Below, in pieces: positions 1 to 7,810 of a DNA stretch of 10,385 nt (its first letter is position 1; every line of letters begins with the position of its first letter). Source of the stretch: Legionellales bacterium. GTDB taxonomy: Bacteria; Pseudomonadota; Gammaproteobacteria; PIVX01. Both the position numbers and the translations under genes were made by a program. The stretch lies in the NCBI GenBank assembly GCA_013215905.1, contig JABSQI010000014.1, positions 1-10,385 on the forward strand, given 5' to 3'. Under the pieces are notes generated by a model that was not told the DNA's origin, did not search any database, and saw only the letters and a list, made by a program, of their open reading frames with translations.

Positions 1-785
1 TTCTTATTATCCTCGTAATATTCTTTAATATCTTCTTGAGGGACTACAACATCTTTTTTCATATCATCAGCTAGTAAATCTACATATTCTAGCCTTAATT
101 TTTCACCAACTTTAAACCCATCTATATTTTTGTTATAGAATTCTTCTATAGATTTATCTTCAACCTTAACCTCTTTAATGAAAGTATCTCTAGGAATTGT
201 TAAATATGCAAAATTTCTCTTCTGACTTGCAAGTTTTACCCAAAATTCAAATTCATAATCAGTAAACAGCTCAGTCCCAAAGATACCAGATCGAATCTGT
301 TTAGATATTAAATCACTTTTAAGCTTTGAGATAAAATCATCCACTGATGAATATCCTTGAGAAGAAATTATCCTATAAAACTTGTCTTCTGAGAATCTTC
401 CATTCTCATGAAAAACATCTATGCTTGGGAGATAACTCTCGATCTCCTCCTTACTATATGCATACCCTAATTTCTTTGAGAGAGTAGAAATTATTATATT
501 AAAAATAACAGCGTTAACAGCCTGCTCTTTAATAATAGGACGCATGTATTGAGGTAGAACATTATCATTACGTTGTGCAATCTGAGATGCAATTACATTA
601 AAAACTCTTTGTACATCATTTGTAAGGATATTTACGCCATTAACGGTACCAATTGCTTCATATTTTCGATTATTACTTTTTTGAAAATAATTACCCGTGC
701 CCCAGAGGACAAATCCTAAACTGATAATTATTACAAAAATCCAGAGAACCCACCCAGATAAACGCTGCTGAATTTTCTGTAACAC
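1..785 (-). CDS. ppiD: Peptidyl-prolyl isomerase-like periplasmic chaperone PpiD, N-terminal part (runs off left edge)
   Basis: The frame is open for 261 codons to the window edge, so the C-terminal part is missing (E. coli PpiD is 623 residues). The start is GTG at 785-783, with an excellent AAGGAG ribosome binding site 7 bases upstream; no better start exists between it and tRNA-Asp. Residues about 11-29 form one hydrophobic segment after a short basic N-terminus, an uncleaved signal anchor with the bulk in the periplasm. Residues 40-190 look like the SurA-type N-terminal chaperone domain, including the family-like stretch GRFSEDKFYRII. The parvulin domain would lie outside the window. The family helps proteins leaving the Sec translocon to fold. 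Position after hupB matches the usual gammaproteobacterial order and supports the name. It probably shares a transcript with hupB and the two tRNAs, because no promoter is obvious in the 44 bases after tRNA-Asp. Confidence 0.9.
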   Translation of the reverse strand, partial: MLQKIQQRLSGWVLWIFVIIISLGFVLWGTGNYFQKSNNRKYEAIGTVNGVNILTNDVQRVFNVIASQIAQRNDNVLPQYMRPIIKEQAVNAVIFNIIISTLSKKLGYAYSKEEIESYLPSIDVFHENGRFSEDKFYRIISSQGYSSVDDFISKLKSDLISKQIRSGIFGTELFTDYEFEFWVKLASQKRNFAYLTIPRDTFIKEVKVEDKSIEEFYNKNIDGFKVGEKLRLEYVDLLADDMKKDVVVPQEDIKEYYEDNK

Positions 786-792
786 AATCTAT

Positions 793-798
793 CTCCTT
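793..798 (-). promoter_or_regulatory. Ribosome binding site fixing the GTG start of ppiD
   Basis: The minus strand reads AAGGAG, 7 bases before GTG at 785. It is the strongest Shine-Dalgarno sequence seen in the window and it decides in favour of a GTG start, giving the protein sequence V/M-LQKIQQRLSGW ahead of the membrane anchor. Confidence 0.8.
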
Positions 799-829
799 TC
801 CATCTTCTAAGCAATTATTTTCAAATAAG

Positions 830-906
830 TGGCGGAGTGGACGGGATTCGAACCCGCGACCCCCGGCGTGACAGGCCGGTATTCTAACCAACTGAACTAC
901 CACTCC
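830..906 (-). tRNA. tRNA-Asp (anticodon GTC)
   Basis: A full cloverleaf can be drawn: acceptor arm GGAGTGG paired with CCACTCC, anticodon stem CCGGC/GCCGG around the loop CTGTCAC, and a T-loop TTCGAAT. The discriminator base is G, as expected for tRNA-Asp, and CCA is encoded at 832-830. It follows tRNA-Val after 11 bases and precedes ppiD by 44 bases, so it is probably cut out of a hupB-tRNA-ppiD transcript. Confidence 0.97.
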
Positions 907-917
907 AAAACATCTAT

Positions 918-993
918 TGGTGGGTGCTGAGGGACTTGAACCCCCGACCCTCGCCTTGTAAGGGCGATGCTCTACCAACTGAGCTAAGCACCC
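918..993 (-). tRNA. tRNA-Val (anticodon TAC)
   Basis: The acceptor arm GGGTGCT pairs with AGCACCC; the anticodon loop CTTACAA gives TAC; the discriminator is A and CCA is encoded (920-918). The 5' end lies only 18 bases after the hupB stop codon, with no convincing promoter or terminator between, which points to processing from the hupB message. Confidence 0.97.
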
Positions 994-1011
994 AATTAGC
1001 TTATACTAAAA

Positions 1012-1287
1012 TCATGAAGCAACCGCTTCTTTCAAGTTTTTCCCTGGTTTAAATTTTGGTACTCTACTTGCTGGTATTTCAATACTTTCACCGGTTCTAG
1101 GATTTCTTCCTGTTCTTGCAGCTCTATTAGATACAGAAAATGTTCCAAAACCAGGGATTGCTATTTGTCCCCCTGAAACTAAAGTCTTTGTTATAACACT
1201 AATACAAGCATCCAGCCCTTTAACTGCATCATCCTTGCTAAGGCCAGATTCGCCAATAATTGATTCAATAAGATCGGTTTTATTCAT
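1012..1287 (-). CDS. hupB: DNA-binding protein HU (HupB type)
   Basis: The 91-residue product has the size and pattern of bacterial HU: a helical dimerisation half (residues 1-40), the GFGTF turn (46-50), and the DNA-gripping beta arm with RTGRNPRTGE, including the conserved intercalating proline at residue 63. HU dimers bend and compact nucleoid DNA without sequence specificity. The place directly after lon, with its own promoter at 1325-1353, is the common arrangement for hupB, which is why I prefer hupB over hupA; HU and IHF subunits are related, but the lysine- and glycine-rich arm and context fit HU. The stop TGA is preceded by a small inverted repeat (1016-1029, GAAGC/GCTTC) without a T-run, so transcription probably continues into tRNA-Val. 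A cysteine at residue 28 is unusual for HU. Confidence 0.95.
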   Translation of the reverse strand: MNKTDLIESIIGESGLSKDDAVKGLDACISVITKTLVSGGQIAIPGFGTFSVSNRAARTGRNPRTGESIEIPASRVPKFKPGKNLKEAVAS

Positions 1288-1324
1288 TTTTATTCTCTTT
1301 CATATAATATGCATTAAAGCTGTA

Positions 1325-1353
1325 TTTATACCAACAGCTACAAACATGGTCAA
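1325..1353 (-). promoter_or_regulatory. Sigma-70 type promoter of hupB
   Basis: On the minus strand a -35 box TTGACC (1353-1348) and a -10 box TATAAA (1330-1325) are separated by exactly 17 bases. Initiation would fall near 1318, giving a leader of about 30 bases before the hupB ATG. It lies in the 121-base gap between lon and hupB, so hupB need not depend on lon read-through. No start site is proven. Confidence 0.72.
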
Positions 1354-1408
1354 GTAATCATTGTTATAAATCAACTGATGTACAAAAAAATGTCAAAGAT
1401 ACTATAAT

Positions 1409-3856
1409 TTAATGGGCTATTTTTCTAGATTTAGTCTTCGTCTTTTTACTTTGTTTAGAAACCCCCAATAAAGATGAGTGTTTTTTACTCTTGAGAGGGG
1501 TAGGTAGTTCTGTTAAAGCAATACTTATGGACTCATCAATCCATTTGATAGGAATTATCTCTAATCCTTCTTTTATATTTTCAGGAATTTCAGCAAGATC
1601 CTTTTCATTTTCCACTGAAATAATAACTTTTTTTATACCAGCTCGAAGAGCAGCGATTAATTTCTCTTTTAATCCACCTATTCCTAAAATTTCACCTCTT
1701 AAAGTTATTTCCCCAGTCATTGCAACATCACCCCTAACTGGAATATTAGTAAGAGAAGAAATTAAAGCTATACACATCCCTATACCAGCGCTAGGCCCAT
1801 CTTTTGGGGTAGCACCTTCAGGCACATGTACATGTATATCTAAATCTTCGTAAAAATCTTCTTTAATACCTAAAGAGTCGGATCTTGTTCTAACTACAGA
1901 CATTGCCGCCTGGATAGACTCTTGCATGACATCTCCCAATTGGCCTGTATAAGCAGCTTTACCTTTACCGGGCATGGCAACAGCCTCAATTGTAAGCAAT
2001 TCTCCCCCAACTTCAGTCCAAGCTAAGCCATTTACTTGGCCAACTCTATCTAATCCTTCTGTTAACCCATAAGTATACTGTTGTACCCCAAGGTACTGAT
2101 TCACATTGCGTTGAGTAATATGAATTGCCTTACCCTTTATTTTCTCAGATATTATTTTCTTAACAACTTTTCTGCATAATTTTGCAATAGAACGTTCTAA
2201 ATTTCGTACCCCAGCTTCTCTAGTATAATGTCTAATTATTTCTTTGATAGCTGTCTCTGATATTTTAAATTCACTCTCCTTTAAACCATGCTCTTTCAAC
2301 TGTTTATGTATTAAATGACTATTGGCAATATGAATTTTTTCATCTTCTGTATAACCTGGAATTCTAATAATTTCCATCCTATCAACTAAAGCTGGTGGGA
2401 TCTCTAAAGAATTTGCCGTAGCTATAAACATAACTTCTGATAAATCATAGTCAACTTCAAGATAGTGATCATTAAAAGTATTATTCTGTTCTGGATCTAA
2501 AACTTCTAAAAGAGCAGCAGCAGGATCACCTCTAAAGTCCATAGCCATCTTATCAACTTCATCTAACATAAGTAACGGATTTTTTACACCAATTTTTGCT
2601 AATTTTTGGATAATATTACCAGGCATTGACCCAACATACGTTCTCCTATGCCCTCTAATCTCAGCTTCGTCTCTTACTCCTCCTAATGCAATTCTTACAA
2701 AAGATCTTCCCGTTGCTTCTGCAATAGAACTACCTAGAGAGGTTTTACCAACACCTGGAGGGCCTACAAGACATAGTATCTGCCCCTTCATTTTTTTTAC
2801 TCTTTGTTGTACGGCTAAATACTCAATAATTCTTTCTTTAATTTTTTCTAATCCATAATGCTCTGCATCCAATACATCTTGTGCTTGCTTTAGATCTATA
2901 TGTATTTTATTTCGCTTCTTCCAAGGAATCTTAACCATCCAATCGATATAATTTCTCATAACAGAAGCTTCAGCTGACATAGGAGACATAAGCTTAAGCT
3001 TATTGAATTCCGACATAACTTTTTCTTTCACATCTTTTGGCATACCAGATTTTTCAATCTTACTCTCTAGTTCATCTATATCATTTGGCTCATTAGATAT
3101 TTCTCCAAGCTCTTTCTGGATAGCCTTCATTTGTTCGTTTAGATAGTATTCTCTTTGACTAGTTTCCATTTGTCGTTTTACACGACCACGGATTTTTTTC
3201 TCTATTTGCATTAAATCAATTTCTGCTTCTAGAAAAACCATAAGCTTTTCTAACCTTAAATTAACAGAAAATACTTGTAATAACTCTTGTTTTTCATCAA
3301 TTTTAAGTGTTAAATGTGCTGCTATTGTGTCTGCTAATCTAGATGGATCTTCTATTGCAGTTAGAGAATTTATAATTTCAGAAGGAATTTTATTATTTAA
3401 TTTAACATATTGTTCAAACTGAGATATTAATGATCTTACCATAATATCTATTTCAGAATTTTTATCTAATTCATCTTTGATATGCTTTATTGAAGCACTC
3501 ATATAAAGATCTGTATGAACAAACTCTCGTACTTTTGCTCTTTCTTTACCTTCAACTAATAACTTTACTGTGCCATCTGGCAATTTTAAAATCTGTAATA
3601 CCCTAGATAAAGTGCCTATTCTATATAAGGCATCATCATCAGGCTCATCATCACCTGCATTTTTTTGAGCTATCAATAATATCTTTTTATCATCAAGCAT
3701 AGCTTTTTCTATCGCATTAATAGATCTATCTCTACCAACAAATAAAGGTACTATCATATTAGGATATACTACAACATCTCTAAGAGGTAAGACTGGAAAC
3801 AGCTTTACTATCTTATCATCTATTATTTCTAAAGTATTATTATCTTTTTCTTTCAT
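1409..3856 (-). CDS. lon: ATP-dependent Lon protease
   Basis: Lon degrades misfolded and selected regulatory proteins in the cytoplasm. Counting from the ATG at 3856 (815 residues): N-terminal substrate-binding LON domain from about residue 18 (VLPLRDVVVYPNM) to about 205, a coiled helical region to about 320, the AAA+ module with Walker A GPPGVGKT (365-372) and Walker B LLMLDEVD (428-435), and the C-terminal serine protease domain with the catalytic pair Ser689 (in PKDGPSAG) and Lys732 (in GGLKEK). All catalytic residues are present. A TTG at 3871 would add five residues and overlap the clpX stop; I prefer the ATG because a weak GAG lies 10 bases upstream and the TTG has no ribosome site. 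The C-terminus has a lysine-rich tail of about 27 residues after the conserved fold. It follows clpX by 11 bases and is probably cotranscribed. Confidence 0.95.
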   Translation of the reverse strand: MKEKDNNTLEIIDDKIVKLFPVLPLRDVVVYPNMIVPLFVGRDRSINAIEKAMLDDKKILLIAQKNAGDDEPDDDALYRIGTLSRVLQILKLPDGTVKLLVEGKERAKVREFVHTDLYMSASIKHIKDELDKNSEIDIMVRSLISQFEQYVKLNNKIPSEIINSLTAIEDPSRLADTIAAHLTLKIDEKQELLQVFSVNLRLEKLMVFLEAEIDLMQIEKKIRGRVKRQMETSQREYYLNEQMKAIQKELGEISNEPNDIDELESKIEKSGMPKDVKEKVMSEFNKLKLMSPMSAEASVMRNYIDWMVKIPWKKRNKIHIDLKQAQDVLDAEHYGLEKIKERIIEYLAVQQRVKKMKGQILCLVGPPGVGKTSLGSSIAEATGRSFVRIALGGVRDEAEIRGHRRTYVGSMPGNIIQKLAKIGVKNPLLMLDEVDKMAMDFRGDPAAALLEVLDPEQNNTFNDHYLEVDYDLSEVMFIATANSLEIPPALVDRMEIIRIPGYTEDEKIHIANSHLIHKQLKEHGLKESEFKISETAIKEIIRHYTREAGVRNLERSIAKLCRKVVKKIISEKIKGKAIHITQRNVNQYLGVQQYTYGLTEGLDRVGQVNGLAWTEVGGELLTIEAVAMPGKGKAAYTGQLGDVMQESIQAAMSVVRTRSDSLGIKEDFYEDLDIHVHVPEGATPKDGPSAGIGMCIALISSLTNIPVRGDVAMTGEITLRGEILGIGGLKEKLIAALRAGIKKVIISVENEKDLAEIPENIKEGLEIIPIKWIDESISIALTELPTPLKSKKHSSLLGVSKQSKKTKTKSRKIAH

Positions 3857-3867
3857 AATATGTAAAC

Positions 3868-5139
3868 TCAATTATCAGAAACTAACTGCTTTCTTTCATC
3901 TGGATTATATATAATTATAGGATCAGATTCTCTCTTTGCAGTACTCTCATCAATAACAATTTTTTGTATGTTTTCCTTATCAGGAAGTTCATACATTATA
4001 TCCAACAATACTTGTTCCAGAATAGATCTTAGTCCCCTAGCACCAGTTTTTCTCTCCATAGCCTTTTGTGCAATAAACTCCAATGCTTCATACCTAAATT
4101 CTAATTTAACATCTTCTAACTCAAACAATTTTTGATATTGTTTTGTTAGTGCATTTTTAGGTTCAACCAAAATATTTATAAGGGATTCTACATCTAATTC
4201 CTCCAAATTTGCAGCGACAGGAAGTCGACCCACAAATTCAGGTATCAAACCAAACTTTACTAAATCTTCAGGCTCTGCATTCTGTAAGATTAAAGATTTA
4301 TTATCTATTTCTTGGTTACTATTAACAGTAGCAGCAAACCCAATACTAGTTTTATCTGTACGATCATTAATTATTTTATCAAGCCCATCAAATGCACCTC
4401 CACAAATAAATAATATGTTAGAAGTATCAACTTGTAAAAATTCCTGTTGTGGATGCTTCCTGCCACCTTGAGGAGGAACTGCTGCAATTGTTCCTTCAAT
4501 TAATTTTAGCAAGGCTTGTTGGACGCCTTCTCCTGAAACATCTCTGGTTATAGATGGATTTTCAGATTTTCTTGATATTTTATCTATCTCATCAATATAT
4601 ACTATCCCTGTTTGTGCCCTATCAACATCATAGTCACATTTTTGCAGAAGTTTTTGAATAATATTCTCAACATCTTCACCTACATATCCTGCTTCAGTAA
4701 GTGTAGTAGCATCAGCAATAGTAAAAGGAACATTTAGCATTCTTGCGAGAGTCTCTGCAAGTAAGGTTTTACCAGAACCAGTTGGCCCAATTAATAAAAT
4801 ATTACTCTTATTTAGCTCAACCTCATTATCACTGCCATAATACTTTAATCTTTTATAGTGATTATAGACAGCAACCGATAATATTTTCTTTGCAGATTTT
4901 TGTCCAATTACATATTCTTCTAAAAAATTAAATATTTCACTAGGCTTTGGCAATTTTATTTCTGTATCGCTAATAATATTTTCTTGCACTTCTTCTGAAA
5001 TAATATCATTACATAATGCAACACATTCGTCACAAACAAAAACTGAAGGCCCTGCAATAAGTTTTTTTACTTCATTCTGAGACTTACCACAAAAAGAGCA
5101 ATACAAAATTCTTCCATTTCCTAAAGTATCATTTCCCAT
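3868..5139 (-). CDS. clpX: ATP-dependent Clp protease ATP-binding subunit ClpX
   Basis: ClpX is the hexameric unfoldase that selects substrates and threads them into ClpP. The 423-residue product is the normal length (E. coli 424). Visible elements in order: the N-terminal zinc-binding domain with Cys14, Cys17, Cys36 and Cys39; Walker A GPTGSGKT (118-125); the pore loop GYVG (151-154); Walker B YIDEID (181-186, Asp183/Glu184); the RKH loop (227-229); the IGF loop that docks onto ClpP (266-268); and the sensor 2 motif GARGLRS with Arg368. The IGF loop shows it is the ClpP partner rather than an HslU-like protein. The start ATG has an AGGAAGAG site upstream. It lies 24 bases after clpP, as expected for one operon. 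Confidence 0.97.
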   Translation of the reverse strand: MGNDTLGNGRILYCSFCGKSQNEVKKLIAGPSVFVCDECVALCNDIISEEVQENIISDTEIKLPKPSEIFNFLEEYVIGQKSAKKILSVAVYNHYKRLKYYGSDNEVELNKSNILLIGPTGSGKTLLAETLARMLNVPFTIADATTLTEAGYVGEDVENIIQKLLQKCDYDVDRAQTGIVYIDEIDKISRKSENPSITRDVSGEGVQQALLKLIEGTIAAVPPQGGRKHPQQEFLQVDTSNILFICGGAFDGLDKIINDRTDKTSIGFAATVNSNQEIDNKSLILQNAEPEDLVKFGLIPEFVGRLPVAANLEELDVESLINILVEPKNALTKQYQKLFELEDVKLEFRYEALEFIAQKAMERKTGARGLRSILEQVLLDIMYELPDKENIQKIVIDESTAKRESDPIIIYNPDERKQLVSDN

Positions 5140-5163
5140 AATAAATATCTCTTCCTAAAAAAT

Positions 5164-5808
5164 TTATAAACTACTTCCTCTTTCCTGGAAAACTTTATCA
5201 ATTATTCCATACTCTAAAGCAGCTTCTGCACCCATAAAATTATCCCTATCAGTATCCTTTTCAATTTGCTCAGTACTTTTTCCTGTATGTTTTGATAAAA
5301 TATTATTTAACTTATTCTTAATTATCATAGTCTCTTTTGCGTGAATTTCTATATCAGATGCCTGTCCTCTATACCCACCTAGAGGTTGATGTATCATTAC
5401 CCTAGCATTTGGTAAAGAAAAACGTTTACCGGGAGCACCTGATGCTAATAGTAAGGCAGCTGCACTAGCAGCTTGACCTATACACAAAGTAGATACATCT
5501 GGCTTGATATACTGCATGGTATCGTATATTGCCAAACCAGCTGTTACAACACCTCCGGGAGAATTGATGTACAAAGAAATATCTTTATCAGGATTTTCTG
5601 ACTCTAGAAATAACATTTGAGCAAGAACAAGATTTGCCATATAATCTTCTACTTCTCCAATTAAAAAAATCACTCTTTCTTTTAATAATCTGGAATAAAT
5701 ATCATATGAACGTTCACCTCTTGAGCTTTGCTCTATAACCATAGGTATTAAACCGCCTACATTTTTGTGCTCATACAAATTTTTATCTAGCAATCCACTA
5801 ACTTTCAT
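5164..5808 (-). CDS. clpP: ATP-dependent Clp protease proteolytic subunit ClpP
   Basis: ClpP forms the double-ring serine peptidase chamber that works with ClpX. The 214-residue product carries the triad Ser115 (in GQAAS), His140 (in MIHQP) and Asp189 (in TDRDN). Aligning GLIPMVIEQ with the E. coli start ALVPMVIEQ predicts removal of an 18-residue propeptide; the mature triad then falls at 97, 122 and 171, the same numbers as in mature E. coli ClpP. The ATG is preceded by AGGA at good spacing. It lies between tig (42-base gap) and clpX (24-base gap). No obvious promoter is seen in the 42-base gap, so it may be read from upstream, although heat-shock promoters are easy to miss by eye. Confidence 0.97.
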   Translation of the reverse strand: MKVSGLLDKNLYEHKNVGGLIPMVIEQSSRGERSYDIYSRLLKERVIFLIGEVEDYMANLVLAQMLFLESENPDKDISLYINSPGGVVTAGLAIYDTMQYIKPDVSTLCIGQAASAAALLLASGAPGKRFSLPNARVMIHQPLGGYRGQASDIEIHAKETMIIKNKLNNILSKHTGKSTEQIEKDTDRDNFMGAEAALEYGIIDKVFQERGSSL

Positions 5809-5850
5809 ATATTTCCTTTAATAGTCATTAAGAGACTAACTTTTTTATAA

Positions 5851-7143
5851 TTATTTTTTCATTATTTCAGTATAGCTTAGATTTTTAATTTCTACCTGGC
5901 TATGATCTGCAATAGTATCAACAACTTGCTTCTCAAGCACTTCTGATTTAATTTTATCTAACTGTTCTTTATCTGAATAAAGCCACTTGGATACTGCCTC
6001 AGGATCTGCATATGTAGATGCAATAAAAGTAATTTTTTCAGATACTTTCTGTTCGTCTACATTAACTTTATTTTGAATAACATATTCATTTACTAACAAT
6101 CCTAATTTAATATTTTCCTTAGCTCTATCTTCAAATTTAGCTGCTAGTAACTCATCATTTTTTACATCTTTTCCATGTTGTTTCATATTTTCTATATAAC
6201 TATTGGAAAGTCTTGTAGCTTCATGTTTTACCAAACCTTTTGGTAATTCTATATTATTGGCATCTGAAAATTTTTTAAAAACATCTTCCTGAAATAAAAG
6301 ATCCTTACGCTTTTGTAAATGATTCTTCAAGTTATTACGAATTTTATCTTTAAAACTATCTAGCGAACCTGATTTTTCACCAAATTTTTTCATAAAATCA
6401 TCATTAACATCAGGTAAAACAGGACTTGATATCTGTTTTAATGTAATGTCAAAAGAAGCTTGCTTACCCGCTAGCTCTTTTGCAAAATAATCATCTGGGA
6501 AAGTAACAGGAACACTTTTAGACTCATTTTTTTGTAACCCAATTATGCCTTTCTCAAATTCCTCTAGCATACTACCAGCACCTACTACAAAATCAAAATC
6601 TTCACCACTTCCTCCAGAAAATTCTTTACCATCAATCTTCCCGACAAAATCAACCTTAACCTTCATACCATCTTTTACTGGTTCCTCTGATTCTTGCCAA
6701 ACTGTGTGCTGTTTTCTTAATTCCATAATTGCTGACTCAACATCTTCATCTGTTATTTCAGCTTCATACTTAATAAATTTAACTTGTGAAATATCTGCAA
6801 AAATAATTTCTGGCTTAACTTCAAATTTAGCACTAAATTTTAATCCTCTTGAATCGTTTAGTTCATCAATAGTTGGATTCGTTATAGGTTCAACTTTGGA
6901 TTCAATTAATGCTTTCTGTAATGAATTTTGCATCAATTTACTAATCACTTCTTGACGAGCTTCTTTACCATATTTATTTTCAATAACTTGTAATGGTATT
7001 TTTCCAGGACGAAACCCTGGTAACTTAACTTTAGTAGCTAACATTTTTAATTTAGTTTTAATTTCAGAATTCAGGTTATCCTCTGAAATCTGCACAGATA
7101 TTTTTCTTTCAAGTGTACTTAGTTTTTCTATATTAAATTCCAT
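5851..7143 (-). CDS. tig: Trigger factor (ribosome-associated chaperone)
   Basis: Trigger factor binds the ribosome at the exit tunnel and shields nascent chains. The 430-residue product has the usual length (E. coli 432). The ribosome-docking signature GFRPGK is at residues 43-48, the FKBP-type prolyl isomerase domain is at about 150-238 (VDFVGKIDGKEF to FDITLKQI), and the helical C-terminal chaperone domain follows. The reading frame stays open upstream to an ATG at 7260, but that extension is the inside of tRNA-Leu; the ATG at 7143 matches the family start (MEFNIEKLSTLERKI) and is the right one. A GAGA stands 5 bases before it. Only 23 bases separate it from the end of tRNA-Leu and no good promoter fits there, so it is probably transcribed from the tRNA promoter. 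Confidence 0.96.
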   Translation of the reverse strand: MEFNIEKLSTLERKISVQISEDNLNSEIKTKLKMLATKVKLPGFRPGKIPLQVIENKYGKEARQEVISKLMQNSLQKALIESKVEPITNPTIDELNDSRGLKFSAKFEVKPEIIFADISQVKFIKYEAEITDEDVESAIMELRKQHTVWQESEEPVKDGMKVKVDFVGKIDGKEFSGGSGEDFDFVVGAGSMLEEFEKGIIGLQKNESKSVPVTFPDDYFAKELAGKQASFDITLKQISSPVLPDVNDDFMKKFGEKSGSLDSFKDKIRNNLKNHLQKRKDLLFQEDVFKKFSDANNIELPKGLVKHEATRLSNSYIENMKQHGKDVKNDELLAAKFEDRAKENIKLGLLVNEYVIQNKVNVDEQKVSEKITFIASTYADPEAVSKWLYSDKEQLDKIKSEVLEKQVVDTIADHSQVEIKNLSYTEIMKK

Positions 7144-7166
7144 AATATTCTCAACTTTATTAATAA

Positions 7167-7252
<86 letters not shown>

Positions 7253-7263
7253 ATAACCACAAA

Positions 7264-7336
<73 letters not shown>

Positions 7337-7366
7337 CTTGATATGGGTGGTGCTACAAGCAAAAAA

Positions 7367-7443
7367 TGGGGTGGACGATGGGGCTCGAACCCACGACAAC
7401 CGGAATCACAATCCGGGGCTCTACCAACTGAGCTACGCTCACC
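7367..7443 (-). tRNA. tRNA-His (anticodon GTG)
   Basis: The anticodon stem CCGGA/TCCGG encloses TTGTGAT, giving GTG. The histidine identity pair G-1:C73 is encoded, so the 5' end is placed at 7443, and CCA follows (7369-7367). The acceptor strands GTGAGCG and CGTCCAC do not match perfectly: A4 faces C69 and G5 faces U68. The other arms are regular. Confidence 0.93.
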
Positions 7444-7464
7444 ACTACAAGCCAATCTCAAAAT

Positions 7465-7541
7465 TGGCGCGCTCGGCAGGACTCGAACCTGCTACCCTCG
7501 GCTTAGAAGGCCGATGCTCTATCCAAATGAGCTACGAGCGC
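7465..7541 (-). tRNA. tRNA-Arg (anticodon TCT)
   Basis: Acceptor GCGCTCG pairs with CGAGCGC, the anticodon stem TCGGC/GCCGA encloses CTTCTAA, which reads TCT and decodes AGA, an arginine codon favoured in AT-rich genomes. The discriminator is G and CCA is encoded (7467-7465). It lies between tRNA-Pro (38-base gap) and tRNA-His (21-base gap). Confidence 0.97.
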
Positions 7542-7579
7542 ATATTTCAATATACTCCTCCAATTAAACTTTTTTAACA

Positions 7580-7656
7580 TGGTCGGGGTAGAGGGATTTG
7601 AACCCCCGACATCCTGCTCCCAAAGCAGGCGCGCTACCAGACTGCGCTATACCCCG
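7580..7656 (-). tRNA. tRNA-Pro (anticodon TGG)
   Basis: Acceptor CGGGGTA pairs with TACCCCG, the anticodon stem CCTGC/GCAGG encloses TTTGGGA, giving TGG. The discriminator is A and CCA is encoded (7582-7580). It is the first gene of the five-tRNA cluster; its 5' end is about 18 bases downstream of the -10 box at 7675-7680. Confidence 0.97.
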
Positions 7657-7674
7657 AGCAAAATTAATACAAGT

Positions 7675-7703
7675 ATGATACTTATCAACAAAACCTAGGT
7701 CAA
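7675..7703 (-). promoter_or_regulatory. Sigma-70 type promoter of the tRNA-tig operon
   Basis: The minus strand has TTGACC (7703-7698), a 17-base spacer and TATCAT (7680-7675), followed about 18 bases later by the first base of tRNA-Pro. Box quality, exact spacing and place support it as the main start for the five tRNAs and, by read-through, for tig. The -35 box is identical to that of hupB. Confidence 0.72.
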
Positions 7704-7720
7704 TATAAATGTCATGGAAT

Positions 7721-7749
7721 ATGCATATAAATGCATTTGATTTAATCAA
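7721..7749. repeat. Small palindromes between folD and the tRNA promoter
   Basis: Two copies of ATGCAT (7721-7726 and 7731-7736) stand one helical turn apart, and an inverted repeat TTGAT-TTA-ATCAA (7737-7749) follows at once. They lie just upstream of the tRNA operon -35 box and about 62 bases before the folD start. They could bind a regulator, or be chance in AT-rich DNA; the sequence alone does not tell. Confidence 0.35.
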
Positions 7750-7810
7750 TTGGATTTATTGGTGTATGATAATATCAAAATTATAAAAACAATAAGGGTA
7801 TAAAATACTT

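Noticed and set aside
691..978. A 95-codon minus-strand open frame
   Set aside because: It runs through tRNA-Val, tRNA-Asp and the start of ppiD in another frame and has the typical look of translated tRNA genes.
1016..1029. Inverted repeat GAAGC/GCTTC at the end of hupB as a terminator
   Set aside because: The stem is only 5 bp, lies within codons and has no following T-run.
1391..1396. TTGACA on the minus strand between lon and hupB as a second hupB -35 box
   Set aside because: No -10 box stands at 16-18 bases; the nearest TATAAC is 22 bases away.
1491..1853. Plus-strand open frame opposite lon, and similar frames opposite clpX and tig
   Set aside because: They are antisense shadows of strongly conserved genes, without ribosome sites or recognisable products.
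7765..7770. TATGAT as a folD -10 box
   Set aside because: No acceptable -35 box at 16-18 bases, so the folD promoter stays unassigned.
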